From Bartonella bacilliformis KC583 (GTDB taxonomy: Bacteria > Pseudomonadota > Alphaproteobacteria > Rhizobiales > Rhizobiaceae): DNA of 64,000 bases. The position numbers and the translations under genes were made by a program. The DNA lies in assembly GCF_000015445.1 (NCBI RefSeq), contig NC_008783.1, positions 1,115,001 to 1,179,000 on the forward strand, given 5' to 3'. Below the pieces are notes generated by a model. The model had not been told where the DNA came from. It did no database searches and saw nothing but the letters and a program-made list of their open reading frames with translations. This document shows, in pieces, positions 37,969 through 47,180 of the stretch (positions within the stretch are counted from its first letter, which is position 1; each line of letters starts with the position of its first letter).

Positions 37969-38723
37969 TTGAAATCAATCATCTTTCTAAATCTTATGGT
38001 GCTCAATTGGTTATTGATAATCTGTGCCTTCATTTGCCAAAGGGAGGAATTACCTCTCTTATTGGTCCCAATGGTTCTGGAAAATCAACCCTTTTGATGA
38101 TGATAAGACGCCTTCTGCCAAAAAATCAGGGATCGATTAACATTGATGGTCTTGACATTCATACAACACCACACGATGTTTTGGCCCAAAAACTCTCACT
38201 CCTGCGTCAAGACAATCCTTTGTCTGTCCGTCTTACTGTGTATGATCTAGTCAGCTTTGGACGTTACCCCTATTCTAAAGGCCGATATCATCATGAGGAT
38301 AAGAAATTTATCGACAATGCTATCCAATATCTTGATCTACAAGGCTTAGAAACACGATTTTTAGATGAGCTCTCTGGTGGACAACGCCAACGGGCCTTTA
38401 TCGCCATGCTCCTCTGTCAAGATACGGACTATGTATTGTTAGATGAACCCTTGAACAATCTCGATATGAAACACTCCATTGCTATGATGAAGCAATTACG
38501 CCGTATGGCTAATGAACTCAACAAAACAATTCTTCTTGTCATGCATGACATTAATTTCGCATCTTCTTATTCAGATATAATCGTTGCACTCAAACACGGT
38601 AAAGCCGCTTACTGCGGAAACCCAAAAGAAATTATGAAACCAGAAATTCTCAAAGAAATTTACGACGCAAATATTCAAGTTAAAATGATCGATGACGTAC
38701 CCATTGCCCTGTATTACCAATAA
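37965..38723 (+). CDS. Iron-siderophore ABC importer ATPase (FecE/CeuD type)
   Basis: The 252-residue ATPase has Walker A IGPNGSGKST, signature ELSGGQRQRAFIAMLL, Walker B YVLLDEPLNNLDM and switch His in VMHDINFA. The ATG at 37965 overlaps the permease stop as ATGA. Completes the binding protein-permease-permease-ATPase operon. Confidence 0.9.
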   Translation: MIEINHLSKSYGAQLVIDNLCLHLPKGGITSLIGPNGSGKSTLLMMIRRLLPKNQGSINIDGLDIHTTPHDVLAQKLSLLRQDNPLSVRLTVYDLVSFGRYPYSKGRYHHEDKKFIDNAIQYLDLQGLETRFLDELSGGQRQRAFIAMLLCQDTDYVLLDEPLNNLDMKHSIAMMKQLRRMANELNKTILLVMHDINFASSYSDIIVALKHGKAAYCGNPKEIMKPEILKEIYDANIQVKMIDDVPIALYYQ

Positions 38724-38812
38724 TTTTAATAACTCTTTTTAAGTGCGCGCACGCCCCAAATTTAAGCTTGCACACACCCAAAAATTTGCTAAAAGCAATA
38801 AGCTTTTCGTAT

Positions 38813-38886
38813 TGGGGAATAGTTTAATGGTAGAACAGCGGACTCTGACTCCGTTAATCTTGGTTCGAATCCAGGTTCCCCAGCCA
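38813..38886 (+). tRNA. tRNA-Gln (anticodon CUG)
   Basis: A 74-nt cloverleaf. Acceptor arms TGGGGAA / TTCCCCA; D arm with AGTTTAATGGTAGAAC; anticodon stem GCGGA / TCCGT around loop CTCTGAC (anticodon CTG); T arm GGTTCGAAT; discriminator G and encoded CCA. Confidence 0.95.
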
Positions 38887-39994
38887 TTTTTTTCTTAATA
38901 AATCTCGTTGTGCTTATAGCTCTTTTTTCTCATTTTGAGCTATAATATAAAATCACAACCGCTCCCAAAAGCTATCAAAACAGATGATATAACATCTGTA
39001 TGATCAGCATCCTGAAATGCTTAATTATATGAAACCCCAGTGTAAAATTTAAACTTTTACGATATTTCATAAATTAATGCTTATTCGTTTATATGCATAA
39101 CAGAAAACGGCAATCATGAGCTTTAAAAGCATTTTCCAACTTTATGAGCTTTCAAAATCGCCGTAAAATCAATGGCAATTTTTAATTTTCAAAAAACACA
39201 AATAGATAAGTATGAATCTTTTCCGACTACAAACCTTATTTTTCCTTGAATCTTAGGTCTTGTCGCCTTCTTTTATTAATAAAACCCTCATATTGATAGA
39301 TAGCTCATACTTGTAAAACGCATCGGCCCTCAGAAAGAGATTTATTATAGAGATAATCGAGTCTTTCTGTTCAAATTTTTTTCTAAAAAGGGAACAAAAT
39401 AATCAATGCTCATATAGAGAGGTAATCAACAATTATATAAAAATAATAAAGGCGATTATATGAAGAAACGATACCAAAATGGATATAACAGATAAGATAT
39501 CGGAAGTAGGATTACTAACTACTCTAAGATCTTGCGCACGCGTTGGAAAAGCAAGTAATAACATTAAAAGTATATTGTATATTATTCTCATGTCTTTTAA
39601 CCCTCACTGTTATAAGTTATTCTCCCTATATTTAAAAATTATTAATATATGTTTAAAATACTCTATTGTCAATTTATGCTTACAAAAAAGCAATAACAAA
39701 GACGCAAGAAAATGTAAATGAAAAATGATAGTGAAAATTTCTAAAAAAATTAATTCTAAAAATAAATTTCTGAACTTATGCTAGCCAATCAATTTACAAA
39801 ATCTATTCATGAAAAATATTTGAGCACTAGCTTCCAAGGCTCCTTCTAAGTAAGAAGAAGCAAATATACTCAAAATAAATTTCTATTATGAAGCCATTTA
39901 ATAAAAGCATTTTTTCTATCTTTCATCGTAAATACTGAAAGAATTTTGCTAAAATATTCTTGAACATCATATACCAACATGTGATATGAAAATT
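38887..39994. other. 1.1-kb region between tRNA-Gln and fliQ, no gene seen
   Basis: It is AT-rich. One 80-codon frame at 39479-39721 has no convincing ribosome binding site or recognisable family. In related organisms flhA and fliR follow fliQ; no trace of them is visible here in any frame. Confidence 0.55.
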
Positions 39995-40261
39995 TTAAAA
40001 GCCTGCTTCTATTCGATTATAAACTAATTGCGTAAAAGCATAAATTTGCCCCCCAACAAAGGGAGCCGTGAACGCTAATACTAAAAAAATCACAATGATT
40101 TTTGGAATAAAAGTCAGGGTCATTTCTTGAATTTGCGTTAACGCCTGAAATAAAGCGATAATGATGCCAACAGACATAGCAGCAAGAACTGCCGGTCCAC
40201 TGGCAATCAAAACAGTCCAAATAGCAGCAGTTACCATATCAATGGCATCAGCTTCATTCAC
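39995..40261 (-). CDS. fliQ: Flagellar export-gate protein FliQ
   Basis: The 88-residue protein has two membrane helices and the family pattern ADAIDMVTAAIWTVLIASGP...GIIIALFQALTQIQEMTLTFIPKI. FliQ forms part of the FliPQR core of the flagellar type III export gate. Its ATG overlaps the flgD stop (ATGA), so it is translationally coupled. It is the last gene of this operon; the expected flhA is absent. Confidence 0.93.
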   Translation of the reverse strand: MNEADAIDMVTAAIWTVLIASGPAVLAAMSVGIIIALFQALTQIQEMTLTFIPKIIVIFLVLAFTAPFVGGQIYAFTQLVYNRIEAGF

Positions 40262-40830
40262 GCTTTAGCTCCACCTTTAGATTTACCACCATCTGTATCG
40301 GGCTTATCTTTATCCGGTTTGTTCGCATCAGGCCAGCCTGCATCAGGTGTTTCAGGTTTATCAGGCTTGTCTGTATCAGGTTTTTCAGACGTCTCAGGTT
40401 TCTCAGCCATAACGGTTACACCTGGGCCAATCAGAACTTTTTCACCATTATCTAATGTCGCAACAATACCATCACTATAGATATCAACGGATTTCACATA
40501 TCCTTCAATTATATTGCCATCTTTATCCTCGAATTGAATATACTTGCCAACATACCCTTCTGCTCCACTTATTGCCCCATTTGCAAGCACTTGCTCAAGC
40601 TTATCATTCATTTTTATAGCTTGTTCAACCATCGAAAAGCTTGCTAATTGTGCAACAAATTCTGTTGAATTCATTGGATTTGTTGGATCTTGATTTTTCA
40701 TCTGTGCTACCAATAATTTCACAAATGTATCGTAATCTGTATTCTTTTTTGCCCCAGTATCTGGAGTATCTTGTTGTTTCTCACCACCACCCCGAAGAAA
40801 TCCAGGACCACCAACTGTACCTACCGTCAT
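40258..40830 (-). CDS. flgD: Flagellar hook-cap scaffolding protein FlgD with charged repeat tail
   Basis: The 190-residue protein has the FlgD N-terminal domain (DYDTFVKLLVAQMKNQDPTNPMNSTEFVAQLASFSMVEQAIKMN) and a following GYVGKYIQFEDKDG segment. FlgD caps the growing hook and is later discarded. The last 50 residues are unusual: a Pro/Asp/Lys-rich tail (PDTDKPDKPETPDAG...KPDTDGG) replaces the usual C-terminal beta domains. ATG 40830 with GAGG 6 nt upstream is preferred over an in-frame GTG at 40842. Confidence 0.9.
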   Translation of the reverse strand: MTVGTVGGPGFLRGGGEKQQDTPDTGAKKNTDYDTFVKLLVAQMKNQDPTNPMNSTEFVAQLASFSMVEQAIKMNDKLEQVLANGAISGAEGYVGKYIQFEDKDGNIIEGYVKSVDIYSDGIVATLDNGEKVLIGPGVTVMAEKPETSEKPDTDKPDKPETPDAGWPDANKPDKDKPDTDGGKSKGGAKA

Positions 40831-40847
40831 CTCATACCTCACTAACG

Positions 40848-41264
40848 TTACATTGCAATTTTTTTTATAGTGTCATCCGTTGGGGATATTCCCATAATTT
40901 GAGCTTCTTTTTGAAACAAACTACGAATAACTTTTAACACTTCAAAAATTTTATTTTTTTCTATTAAATAGGTGCATTCTTTTAACCCTTCTAAGAGCTC
41001 TCTATCAGTAAAAGTTTGCAGCAATTTTTTTAATAATTCGACGAAAACAACCAAAGCTTGATCAGCTCCTTCCGGATTGATTAACATGAGTTGAGCAGAA
41101 AAATAGAGCTGTTTGAGTGGTGTATCGGTATCTTCTATTTGCAAAACATGCCCTTCTAAAAGAAAAGTCGCATCATTTAACAATTCCAAGGTCACCTTAC
41201 GATCTACACGTAACACTGCACCATTGAGAAAGATTTTTTCATTTGGCTTTAATCTCAAATACAT
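40848..41264 (-). CDS. flbT: Flagellin synthesis repressor FlbT
   Basis: The 138-residue protein starts MYLRLKPNEKIFLNGAVLRVDRK, the FlbT pattern. In alphaproteobacteria FlbT binds flagellin mRNA and controls its translation and stability, working opposite to FlaF. A strong GGGGGAG ribosome binding site precedes ATG 41264; an earlier in-frame start at 41291 is less likely. Lies in the hook operon between flaF and flgD, as in Brucella. Confidence 0.92.
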   Translation of the reverse strand: MYLRLKPNEKIFLNGAVLRVDRKVTLELLNDATFLLEGHVLQIEDTDTPLKQLYFSAQLMLINPEGADQALVVFVELLKKLLQTFTDRELLEGLKECTYLIEKNKIFEVLKVIRSLFQKEAQIMGISPTDDTIKKIAM

Positions 41265-41310
41265 TGTGTTCTCCCCCACTGCTTTTTCCACCCCTTATAT
41301 CGTTTTTATC

Positions 41311-41679
41311 TCATTCATATCTTTCCGAATTTGCAGCAAGGCCATCACGGATAGATTCAGAAATTTCAACGAGAACATCAAAATCAGCAATTTCTCCTTC
41401 ATCTAACCTCTGAATTTCTTTTAAAATAAAAAAACCAATAGAAATAAGTGATGCTTTCAATGTTTGTGGTAAAGCATTTTCTGCCTGTCCTAGATCTTCA
41501 ATAAGAATAACCCAAAGCTTTCGCGCAAATTGAACAGCTTCATTGGCTTCATATGTACCAGGGCCTTTTTCCTTTGCATCCTGAAGAAGCTTAATACACC
41601 GATCAAACAGAGATCGTTCACGCTCGCGCGCACTCATTGCATCATCTTCCATGACATCTTCGTATCGCATCTGATACAT
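41311..41679 (-). CDS. flaF: Flagellin assembly/regulatory protein FlaF
   Basis: The 122-residue protein has the FlaF pattern MYQMRYEDVMEDDAMSARERERSLFDRCIKLL and WVILIEDLGQAENALPQTLKASLISIGFFI. FlaF acts with FlbT in regulating flagellin production and secretion. It is located directly before flbT in the operon. Confidence 0.92.
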   Translation of the reverse strand: MYQMRYEDVMEDDAMSARERERSLFDRCIKLLQDAKEKGPGTYEANEAVQFARKLWVILIEDLGQAENALPQTLKASLISIGFFILKEIQRLDEGEIADFDVLVEISESIRDGLAANSERYE

Positions 41680-41698
41680 TGGATCATTACACCTTTGT

Positions 41699-42781
41699 TT
41701 ATTTTAGATAATTCACAAGACTTAATTGGCTTATCCGCGCTGTCAAAGTATAAGAGAGATTGAGCATCGCCTCCAAAGCTTTTAATCTTTGTCCAGCCTC
41801 TGTGGAATCTACACCAATCATGTCAATTTGTTGACCTTTAAGAAGATTTGTTTGAATCTCGATCTGTTTTGTTGCTCCTTTAATTCTTGCTTCAGTGCTC
41901 CCCAATCTAGAAGCTGTTGCAATAATCTCATTGATAGCAGTTGTTGTGGATGTTTGATCAGAAGAATTACGTGCTTTTGCAAAAAGAGCTTCCTGTGCCT
42001 CTTTCGATAAACCAATGTCGCCAAATTCTGCGACTAAAATCATATTTTTCATGGCATCGCGAAAACCTTTCTCATTCGCGCTTGCCGCAACATTCACTGT
42101 CTCACCATTAGGACCAATACGCTTTTCAATAGAACCATCTTTAGCATTTGAAAAAATTTTGCTAAAATTCTCTTCATCAAATAATGTGCTAAATACCTCA
42201 TCAATAAACTTGTCCATATCCTCTGCAGTGAGATCTTCCGGATTTCTCCCATCTAGAAATGTTGTAAAGGCATCATGAACAACTTTACTAGGCCCGCTTT
42301 CTCCCCCTACTTTATAAGCATTTAAAGGCGGTTGAGTGGTATTTGTTCCACCAAATATATAGTCACCATTATAGCTGGTATTCAAAGCAGAGATAAAGGA
42401 AGCTAAAGCATTTTCTGCTACGGCTTGCGCTGCAGATGGTGTTTGATTGGCGGCATCACCCACAAGCATATTATTAAAAAGCGTCAACGCTCCTGGTGCT
42501 GTTTCATCATCACCTGCTGCGATCAAACTTTGAATTGCAGCCTGTGCAGAAGACATCCTCGAGAGAGCCAGTTTATTGGTATTACTAAAACCTTCTAAAA
42601 AATTCATCTGATTTTGAATATCGACCAATCGTCCTGTTTTACGACCTAATGTCAAACCTGGATCATATAACTGCCCAGTCACCAACTCATAAGCAGCCTG
42701 CATCAATTCAGACTGCCCCTTAGCAATCGTATCACGCTGCGAATTATTTAAAACATATGTAGAAATTGATTGAATTCTCAT
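41699..42781 (-). CDS. flgL: Flagellar hook-filament junction protein FlgL
   Basis: This is a 360-residue junction protein with flagellin-like ends: MRIQSISTYVLNNSQRD... at the N-terminus and LLKGQQIDMIGVDSTEAGQRLKALEAMLNLSYTLTARISQLSLVNYLK at the C-terminus. YNGDYIFGGTNTTQPPLNAY is typical. It connects hook (via FlgK) to the filament. It starts 7 bp after flgK. Confidence 0.93.
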   Translation of the reverse strand: MRIQSISTYVLNNSQRDTIAKGQSELMQAAYELVTGQLYDPGLTLGRKTGRLVDIQNQMNFLEGFSNTNKLALSRMSSAQAAIQSLIAAGDDETAPGALTLFNNMLVGDAANQTPSAAQAVAENALASFISALNTSYNGDYIFGGTNTTQPPLNAYKVGGESGPSKVVHDAFTTFLDGRNPEDLTAEDMDKFIDEVFSTLFDEENFSKIFSNAKDGSIEKRIGPNGETVNVAASANEKGFRDAMKNMILVAEFGDIGLSKEAQEALFAKARNSSDQTSTTTAINEIIATASRLGSTEARIKGATKQIEIQTNLLKGQQIDMIGVDSTEAGQRLKALEAMLNLSYTLTARISQLSLVNYLK

Positions 42782-42788
42782 TATACAC

Positions 42789-44159
42789 CTACCGAATTGC
42801 GATCATAAGATCATCTAACATTTTGCCAACTGTACTGATAATACGTGTGGTTGCTGCATAGGCTTGCTCTAATTGCAACATCACCGCCATTTCATCATCT
42901 GTATTAACACCGGTTTCGTTGGATAATGCTTCAGCAGCGCGTGCAAACATTGTTCCTTGATATTTTGCATTTTTATCAGCATCTGAACGCACCCCTTCAA
43001 GCCAACCCATTGAATTTTTACCAAAACTCATAAGAGATTGTTCTGTAGCCAAACCTGTATCAGAGCCAAATTCACGCTTTTGGTCAAAAGCATCAACTAA
43101 TGATTGAATATCTTTACCAAAATGTTCTGGACCACCACCTGGCGTATTGCTATCAAATATAGGATTGAGCTTTATCCGCCCTGATAAGCCTACCATAGGA
43201 CCTATCTCGCCCTCTGGCTTATCACTGTCTAAAAATAAAGGAGGAGGTCCGGGAAATATCGACATCAAAGCACTGGCCATTTCATCCAATTGTTTTTGAT
43301 ATTGTGGTGCCATTTCATCACGCACCTTTAACAATCCACCAAGGTTTCCACCACCATTAGGCTCTACAAAAGATGGATGCCCTAAAGGAACACCATCAAC
43401 AAAGACTTGCTTTCCTGCTACACCAGCAGGTAAAGAATTGCTAGATTCAAACGTTACTTTCCGTGGACTTTTGTCATATAAGGTACTACCGTCCATACCA
43501 TAGATGCTTGTACTCCCATCCTGGTGACTAACCGTGTTAATCCCAATTTCTTGGGATAATTGCTTTAAAACTGCATCGCGCTGATCCATATAGCTATATG
43601 CATCTCGACCTGCATTTTTTTCTTGAACTACTTTTTGATCAAGATCGTGAAACTTTTGTAAAAGATCGTTAATGTGATCAACAGAATCCTGAATATCACT
43701 ATCTGCATCATTGCGTAATTTTTCAATTTCACGATTGCCTTTATTCAGAGCATTCACTAAATCACGCGCACGATCAACCGCAGCGTCTCCAGCAGCACGC
43801 TGGTCTGGATCATTAGCATAAGCTTGTAGTGCTTTCTGAAAATCGCTGAGCAATTGGGAAGGCGAATTTGAAAACCCATCTGCACCATGAATCTCAGCCA
43901 AGCGATGCAGACCATTAGCCAAGCTGCCAGCAGCAGCAGCTTGGCTTGATTTGACTAAGTAATTGTCTAATAAAAAGGGACTATCATCACGACGAACCGC
44001 GACATGAACCGCACCCCTTGGCCCCGATTCTAAATAGGATGTGCGCCGAGTGTAATTCGGATCTCGAGCACCCGCTATATTTTTTGCTACAACATCAAAT
44101 TGACTTGTTGTTGCCTTGAGCGAATTGCGCGCAGTGTTAAGTGCTGAACTAAGAGCCAT
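42789..44159 (-). CDS. flgK: Flagellar hook-associated protein FlgK
   Basis: The 456-residue HAP1 begins LSSALNTARNSLKATTSQFDVVAKNIAGARDPNYTRR, the basal-rod/hook N-terminal motif, and ends with the conserved EMAVMLQLEQAYAATTRIISTVGKMLDDLMI helix. Size is normal. It joins hook to filament with FlgL. Next gene after flgE. Confidence 0.94.
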   Translation of the reverse strand: MALSSALNTARNSLKATTSQFDVVAKNIAGARDPNYTRRTSYLESGPRGAVHVAVRRDDSPFLLDNYLVKSSQAAAAGSLANGLHRLAEIHGADGFSNSPSQLLSDFQKALQAYANDPDQRAAGDAAVDRARDLVNALNKGNREIEKLRNDADSDIQDSVDHINDLLQKFHDLDQKVVQEKNAGRDAYSYMDQRDAVLKQLSQEIGINTVSHQDGSTSIYGMDGSTLYDKSPRKVTFESSNSLPAGVAGKQVFVDGVPLGHPSFVEPNGGGNLGGLLKVRDEMAPQYQKQLDEMASALMSIFPGPPPLFLDSDKPEGEIGPMVGLSGRIKLNPIFDSNTPGGGPEHFGKDIQSLVDAFDQKREFGSDTGLATEQSLMSFGKNSMGWLEGVRSDADKNAKYQGTMFARAAEALSNETGVNTDDEMAVMLQLEQAYAATTRIISTVGKMLDDLMIAIR

Positions 44160-44186
44160 GATCTTACCCCCCTTTGATTTTCTAGA

Positions 44187-45401
44187 CTACCGCTTCAAAT
44201 TAACAATCACATCCATCAATTCCGAACCGGTTTGAAAAACTTTAGAGTTAGCTGTATAATTACGTTGAGATTCAATCATATCTGTTAATTCTTCACTCAT
44301 CTCAACATTTGAATCTTCAAGATAACCGGCAGTTAATGAACCAAATACACCATCACCAGGACGCCCTACCATTTGAGCCCCTGTACGGGTATTTGTTTGA
44401 AAAACAGTACCACTCAAAACCGTTAAGCTTTCTGGTGATGTGACAGTTGCAAGGCCTACATAACTGATAACACGCGTTTTCTGATTAGTGTATTTAACCT
44501 CAACTTCACCATTTTTACCAAAAGTAAAACCATCAAAAGAGCCCACTTCCATACCGTTTGCTTCTGCTTCAAAAGCATACGAATTCCCCTTTTGCGTTAC
44601 TAAAGAATCTTCTCCTAGCCCACCCAAATTTATAGCAACTTGGAAAGTCCCCGGAGGATCTCCTCCATCATTTTCTGGCAATGTTAGTGTAAAGTCTGGA
44701 AGAGGAGCCTGAAGATTTCCCTCTTTATCAAAGTTGAAATCTGCAGTACCAACCTTATTGTCTCCATGGTAAGCATCGACTGTCCATTTATTATCAGCAG
44801 TCTTACGCATATAGAAATCAACCTGAACTTTTTTACCTTGGCTGTCATAAACAGTTACTGATTTTTTCTGATTATAACTCTTAGGATCTTCGGGATCAAT
44901 CACACCCTCTCCTAAAGACTCTGCACTTGCATCAAAGTTAGCTTTAAAATCAATTCCTGTTGTTACTTCAGGACCAAATAAATCTGTTGGCCCCCCTCTA
45001 ATTTGAATCCTCTGACCTTCATCATTCAAAAGATAATGCCCTGATGAATTACGCAAATACCCATCCTTATCACGCGAAAAAGACCCTGCACGTGTTAAAA
45101 ATTCGTTTCCATTTTCATCTTCAACACGAAAAAAGCCATTGCCATTGATCATCGCATCACCCGGACGACCTGTTGCACGTGCGGGACCATATATTGAAAT
45201 ATCATGGCCAACATGACTTTTCACCCCACCAGGAACATAAGCGTAATCTCCTGAAGGCGTTACATAATTGGAAAATTGAACATTCGTACGTTTGTATCCA
45301 ACCGTACCAGCATTAGCAACATTTTCTGCTATACCAGAAAGGCGCTTTCCCTGAGCGTTCATCCCTGAAACACTCGTATGCATCATCCCATAAATACCCA
45401 T
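44187..45401 (-). CDS. flgE: Flagellar hook protein FlgE
   Basis: The 404-residue hook subunit has the N-terminal GMMHTSVSGMNAQGKRLSGIAENVANAGTVGYKRTNVQFS and C-terminal SNVEMSEELTDMIESQRNYTANSKVFQTGSELMDVIVNLKR motifs for axial assembly; the D2 region is in between. First gene of flgE-flgK-flgL-flaF-flbT-flgD-fliQ. The 240-bp gap to ftcR should contain its promoter. Confidence 0.95.
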   Translation of the reverse strand: MGIYGMMHTSVSGMNAQGKRLSGIAENVANAGTVGYKRTNVQFSNYVTPSGDYAYVPGGVKSHVGHDISIYGPARATGRPGDAMINGNGFFRVEDENGNEFLTRAGSFSRDKDGYLRNSSGHYLLNDEGQRIQIRGGPTDLFGPEVTTGIDFKANFDASAESLGEGVIDPEDPKSYNQKKSVTVYDSQGKKVQVDFYMRKTADNKWTVDAYHGDNKVGTADFNFDKEGNLQAPLPDFTLTLPENDGGDPPGTFQVAINLGGLGEDSLVTQKGNSYAFEAEANGMEVGSFDGFTFGKNGEVEVKYTNQKTRVISYVGLATVTSPESLTVLSGTVFQTNTRTGAQMVGRPGDGVFGSLTAGYLEDSNVEMSEELTDMIESQRNYTANSKVFQTGSELMDVIVNLKR

Positions 45402-45641
45402 ATCATCTCCTATTATCGTGAACTTATGACATCACTTGAAATTAGCCTGTAACACCTGTTTAAAAAAACTTTCTTGTGTGAAGCTTTTGCTGAAGCCTTT
45501 TTATTAAAAAAATACGACCTTTAAAAAGACACATTTAAAAAAGCTATGCCACATTGAATATGCTCAAGAAGTGAAATCGCTTAACAAATTGTCAGGTGAA
45601 TAAAGAGAAGAAAAGCAGTTAAAATTAGCTAGGTCCAGGAA

Positions 45642-46328
45642 TTAGTTTTTGATGACTAAACTATATCCAAGAAATCGCTTTGAATCGATGATGTCATACC
45701 CAACCTTCAGTTTCAGTTTTTTACGAAGTTTACTGATATGACTCTCAATGACATTTTCTTCGATAACATCGTCAAAAACACCATAAACAGCATTAAATAT
45801 TTGTGTTTTATTGACGCGCCGTCCAAAATTTGCTGCCAGATATTCAAGAATGCGTCGCTCACGACGTGGCAAAGGAAAATCTACACCATTAATGCGCGGA
45901 TCACGCCCATCATTAAAGACACTAATAGGGCCAACTTTTATTGCAGCATCAGCACTACGAATGTCCCCCCCTATACGGCGGCGAATAGCAGCAATACGTG
46001 CTAAAATCTCACGAACATGAATTGGTTTACGCAACACATCATCAATACCAGCTTGAAAAAGCTCTATCGTGTGATCAAGAAAATTTGTCTCTGTCATCGC
46101 CAAAATAGGAGCTGAGCTGTAAAATCGGATTTCTTTAGGAAGTTCAACTCGGTTCTCACAATCACCTAAGAGGACTGCCTCGATTGAGGAAACTTCGCTG
46201 CTTGGAGCTTTTGAAATCCAATTACTAAAGTCAGAAGGAGAAAGACCCGTTGTTGCTACCCCCTCCTGAGAGAAAAGCGTAGAGTAGCCATCAGTTACTA
46301 ATTTGCGGTCATCTACTACAACTATCAT
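45642..46328 (-). CDS. ftcR: Flagellar master regulator FtcR (OmpR-family response regulator)
   Basis: The 228-residue protein has a receiver domain (about 1-110) and a winged-helix DNA-binding domain (about 125-228: RRERRILEYLAANFGRRVNKTQIFNAVYG...VIESHISKLRKKL). FtcR in Brucella and its homologue Rem in Sinorhizobium activate hook and other flagellar genes; position next to flgE agrees. The receiver keeps DD at 6-7, a probable phospho-Asp at 56 in a non-standard context (LLGDCEN), and Lys in LRKP. ATG 46328 is preceded by GGAGGG; an upstream TTG at 46370 is unlikely. Confidence 0.9.
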   Translation of the reverse strand: MIVVVDDRKLVTDGYSTLFSQEGVATTGLSPSDFSNWISKAPSSEVSSIEAVLLGDCENRVELPKEIRFYSSAPILAMTETNFLDHTIELFQAGIDDVLRKPIHVREILARIAAIRRRIGGDIRSADAAIKVGPISVFNDGRDPRINGVDFPLPRRERRILEYLAANFGRRVNKTQIFNAVYGVFDDVIEENVIESHISKLRKKLKLKVGYDIIDSKRFLGYSLVIKN

Positions 46329-46607
46329 GAGCCCTCCACCCCAATAATTTATATTATACACGCAGCCCAATTATATATGTTGCCTAAATTTGCACATATT
46401 AATAACACAATGTCTTCATAATCTGTACAATTTCAGTTTAGACTAATATAACTTTAATCATTAGAAAAACAAGCTATTTTTCTAATTTATTGTACAAAAA
46501 TGGGATTTTTATATCCTGGACTGTAAGATTTTTCCTACAAAAACAATTTAAAATTGTAGAATTATATTTAAAAAATTATCAAAATAAAACATTTTGCTAT
46601 TTTTTAC

Positions 46608-47180
46608 TTAGTGTTTTTTCGATGAGTCTTTACAAAAGATCTTAGAATTAGAAGTCCATTTACCAAAACCACTTGCAACCATATTACTTATAACACGGCA
46701 GACATAGCGCTTTTGAGCTGGATTGTTATTGGGTCCGGCATGATAACGTGCAACTGCCATAGTCCAGTTGCCTTCTTTTTGATGCAAAATTTGTAAAAAA
46801 CGCGCTGCATAATCCACGTTTTTGCGAGGCTGTAGCATCTCTTCTATAGAAGCAAAATGTGACCCGTGATAATAATCATTGATCTGCATACACCCAACAT
46901 CAATTAATTTTACACCACGGCTTTTTGCGTCTTTAAAGAGACGAACAGCTTCTGTCTTCGTTTTCGCAAAAACAGCCTTACCATTAATATTCAGTGCATG
47001 AGGTTGCAATGATTCCTTATGGCCTGTTTCTGTTAATCCAACGGCATAAAGAATACCCAAAGGGATATGATAACGCTTAGAAGCATTCATCATTTCTGCT
47101 TCACATACATTGCCAGCAGCAGCACTGCTTAATATAGTAAAACTATACAACCAACCGATGGGAATTGCGCGAATGAACAT
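46608..47180 (-). CDS. Lytic transglycosylase (SLT domain) of the flagellar locus
   Basis: The 190-residue protein has an N-terminal hydrophobic signal (IGWLYSFTILSSAAAG) and an SLT domain: IPLGILYAVGLTETG carries the catalytic Glu, then IDVGCMQINDYYHG and NVDYAARFLQILHQKEGNWTMAVARYHAGPNN. It probably opens peptidoglycan for the rod and hook, substituting for the muramidase domain missing from alphaproteobacterial FlgJ. The start is placed at ATG 47180, inside the end of fliK (38-bp overlap). Confidence 0.82.
   Translation of the reverse strand: MFIRAIPIGWLYSFTILSSAAAGNVCEAEMMNASKRYHIPLGILYAVGLTETGHKESLQPHALNINGKAVFAKTKTEAVRLFKDAKSRGVKLIDVGCMQINDYYHGSHFASIEEMLQPRKNVDYAARFLQILHQKEGNWTMAVARYHAGPNNNPAQKRYVCRVISNMVASGFGKWTSNSKIFCKDSSKKH

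Noticed and set aside
39479..39721. 80-codon ORF between tRNA-Gln and fliQ
   Set aside because: Lys/Asn/Ile-rich as expected of random AT-rich DNA, no Shine-Dalgarno site, no recognised domain.
46329..46370. Extended N-terminus of FtcR from TTG 46370
   Set aside because: The extension precedes the receiver beta-1 strand without homology, while ATG 46328 has GGAGGG at good spacing.
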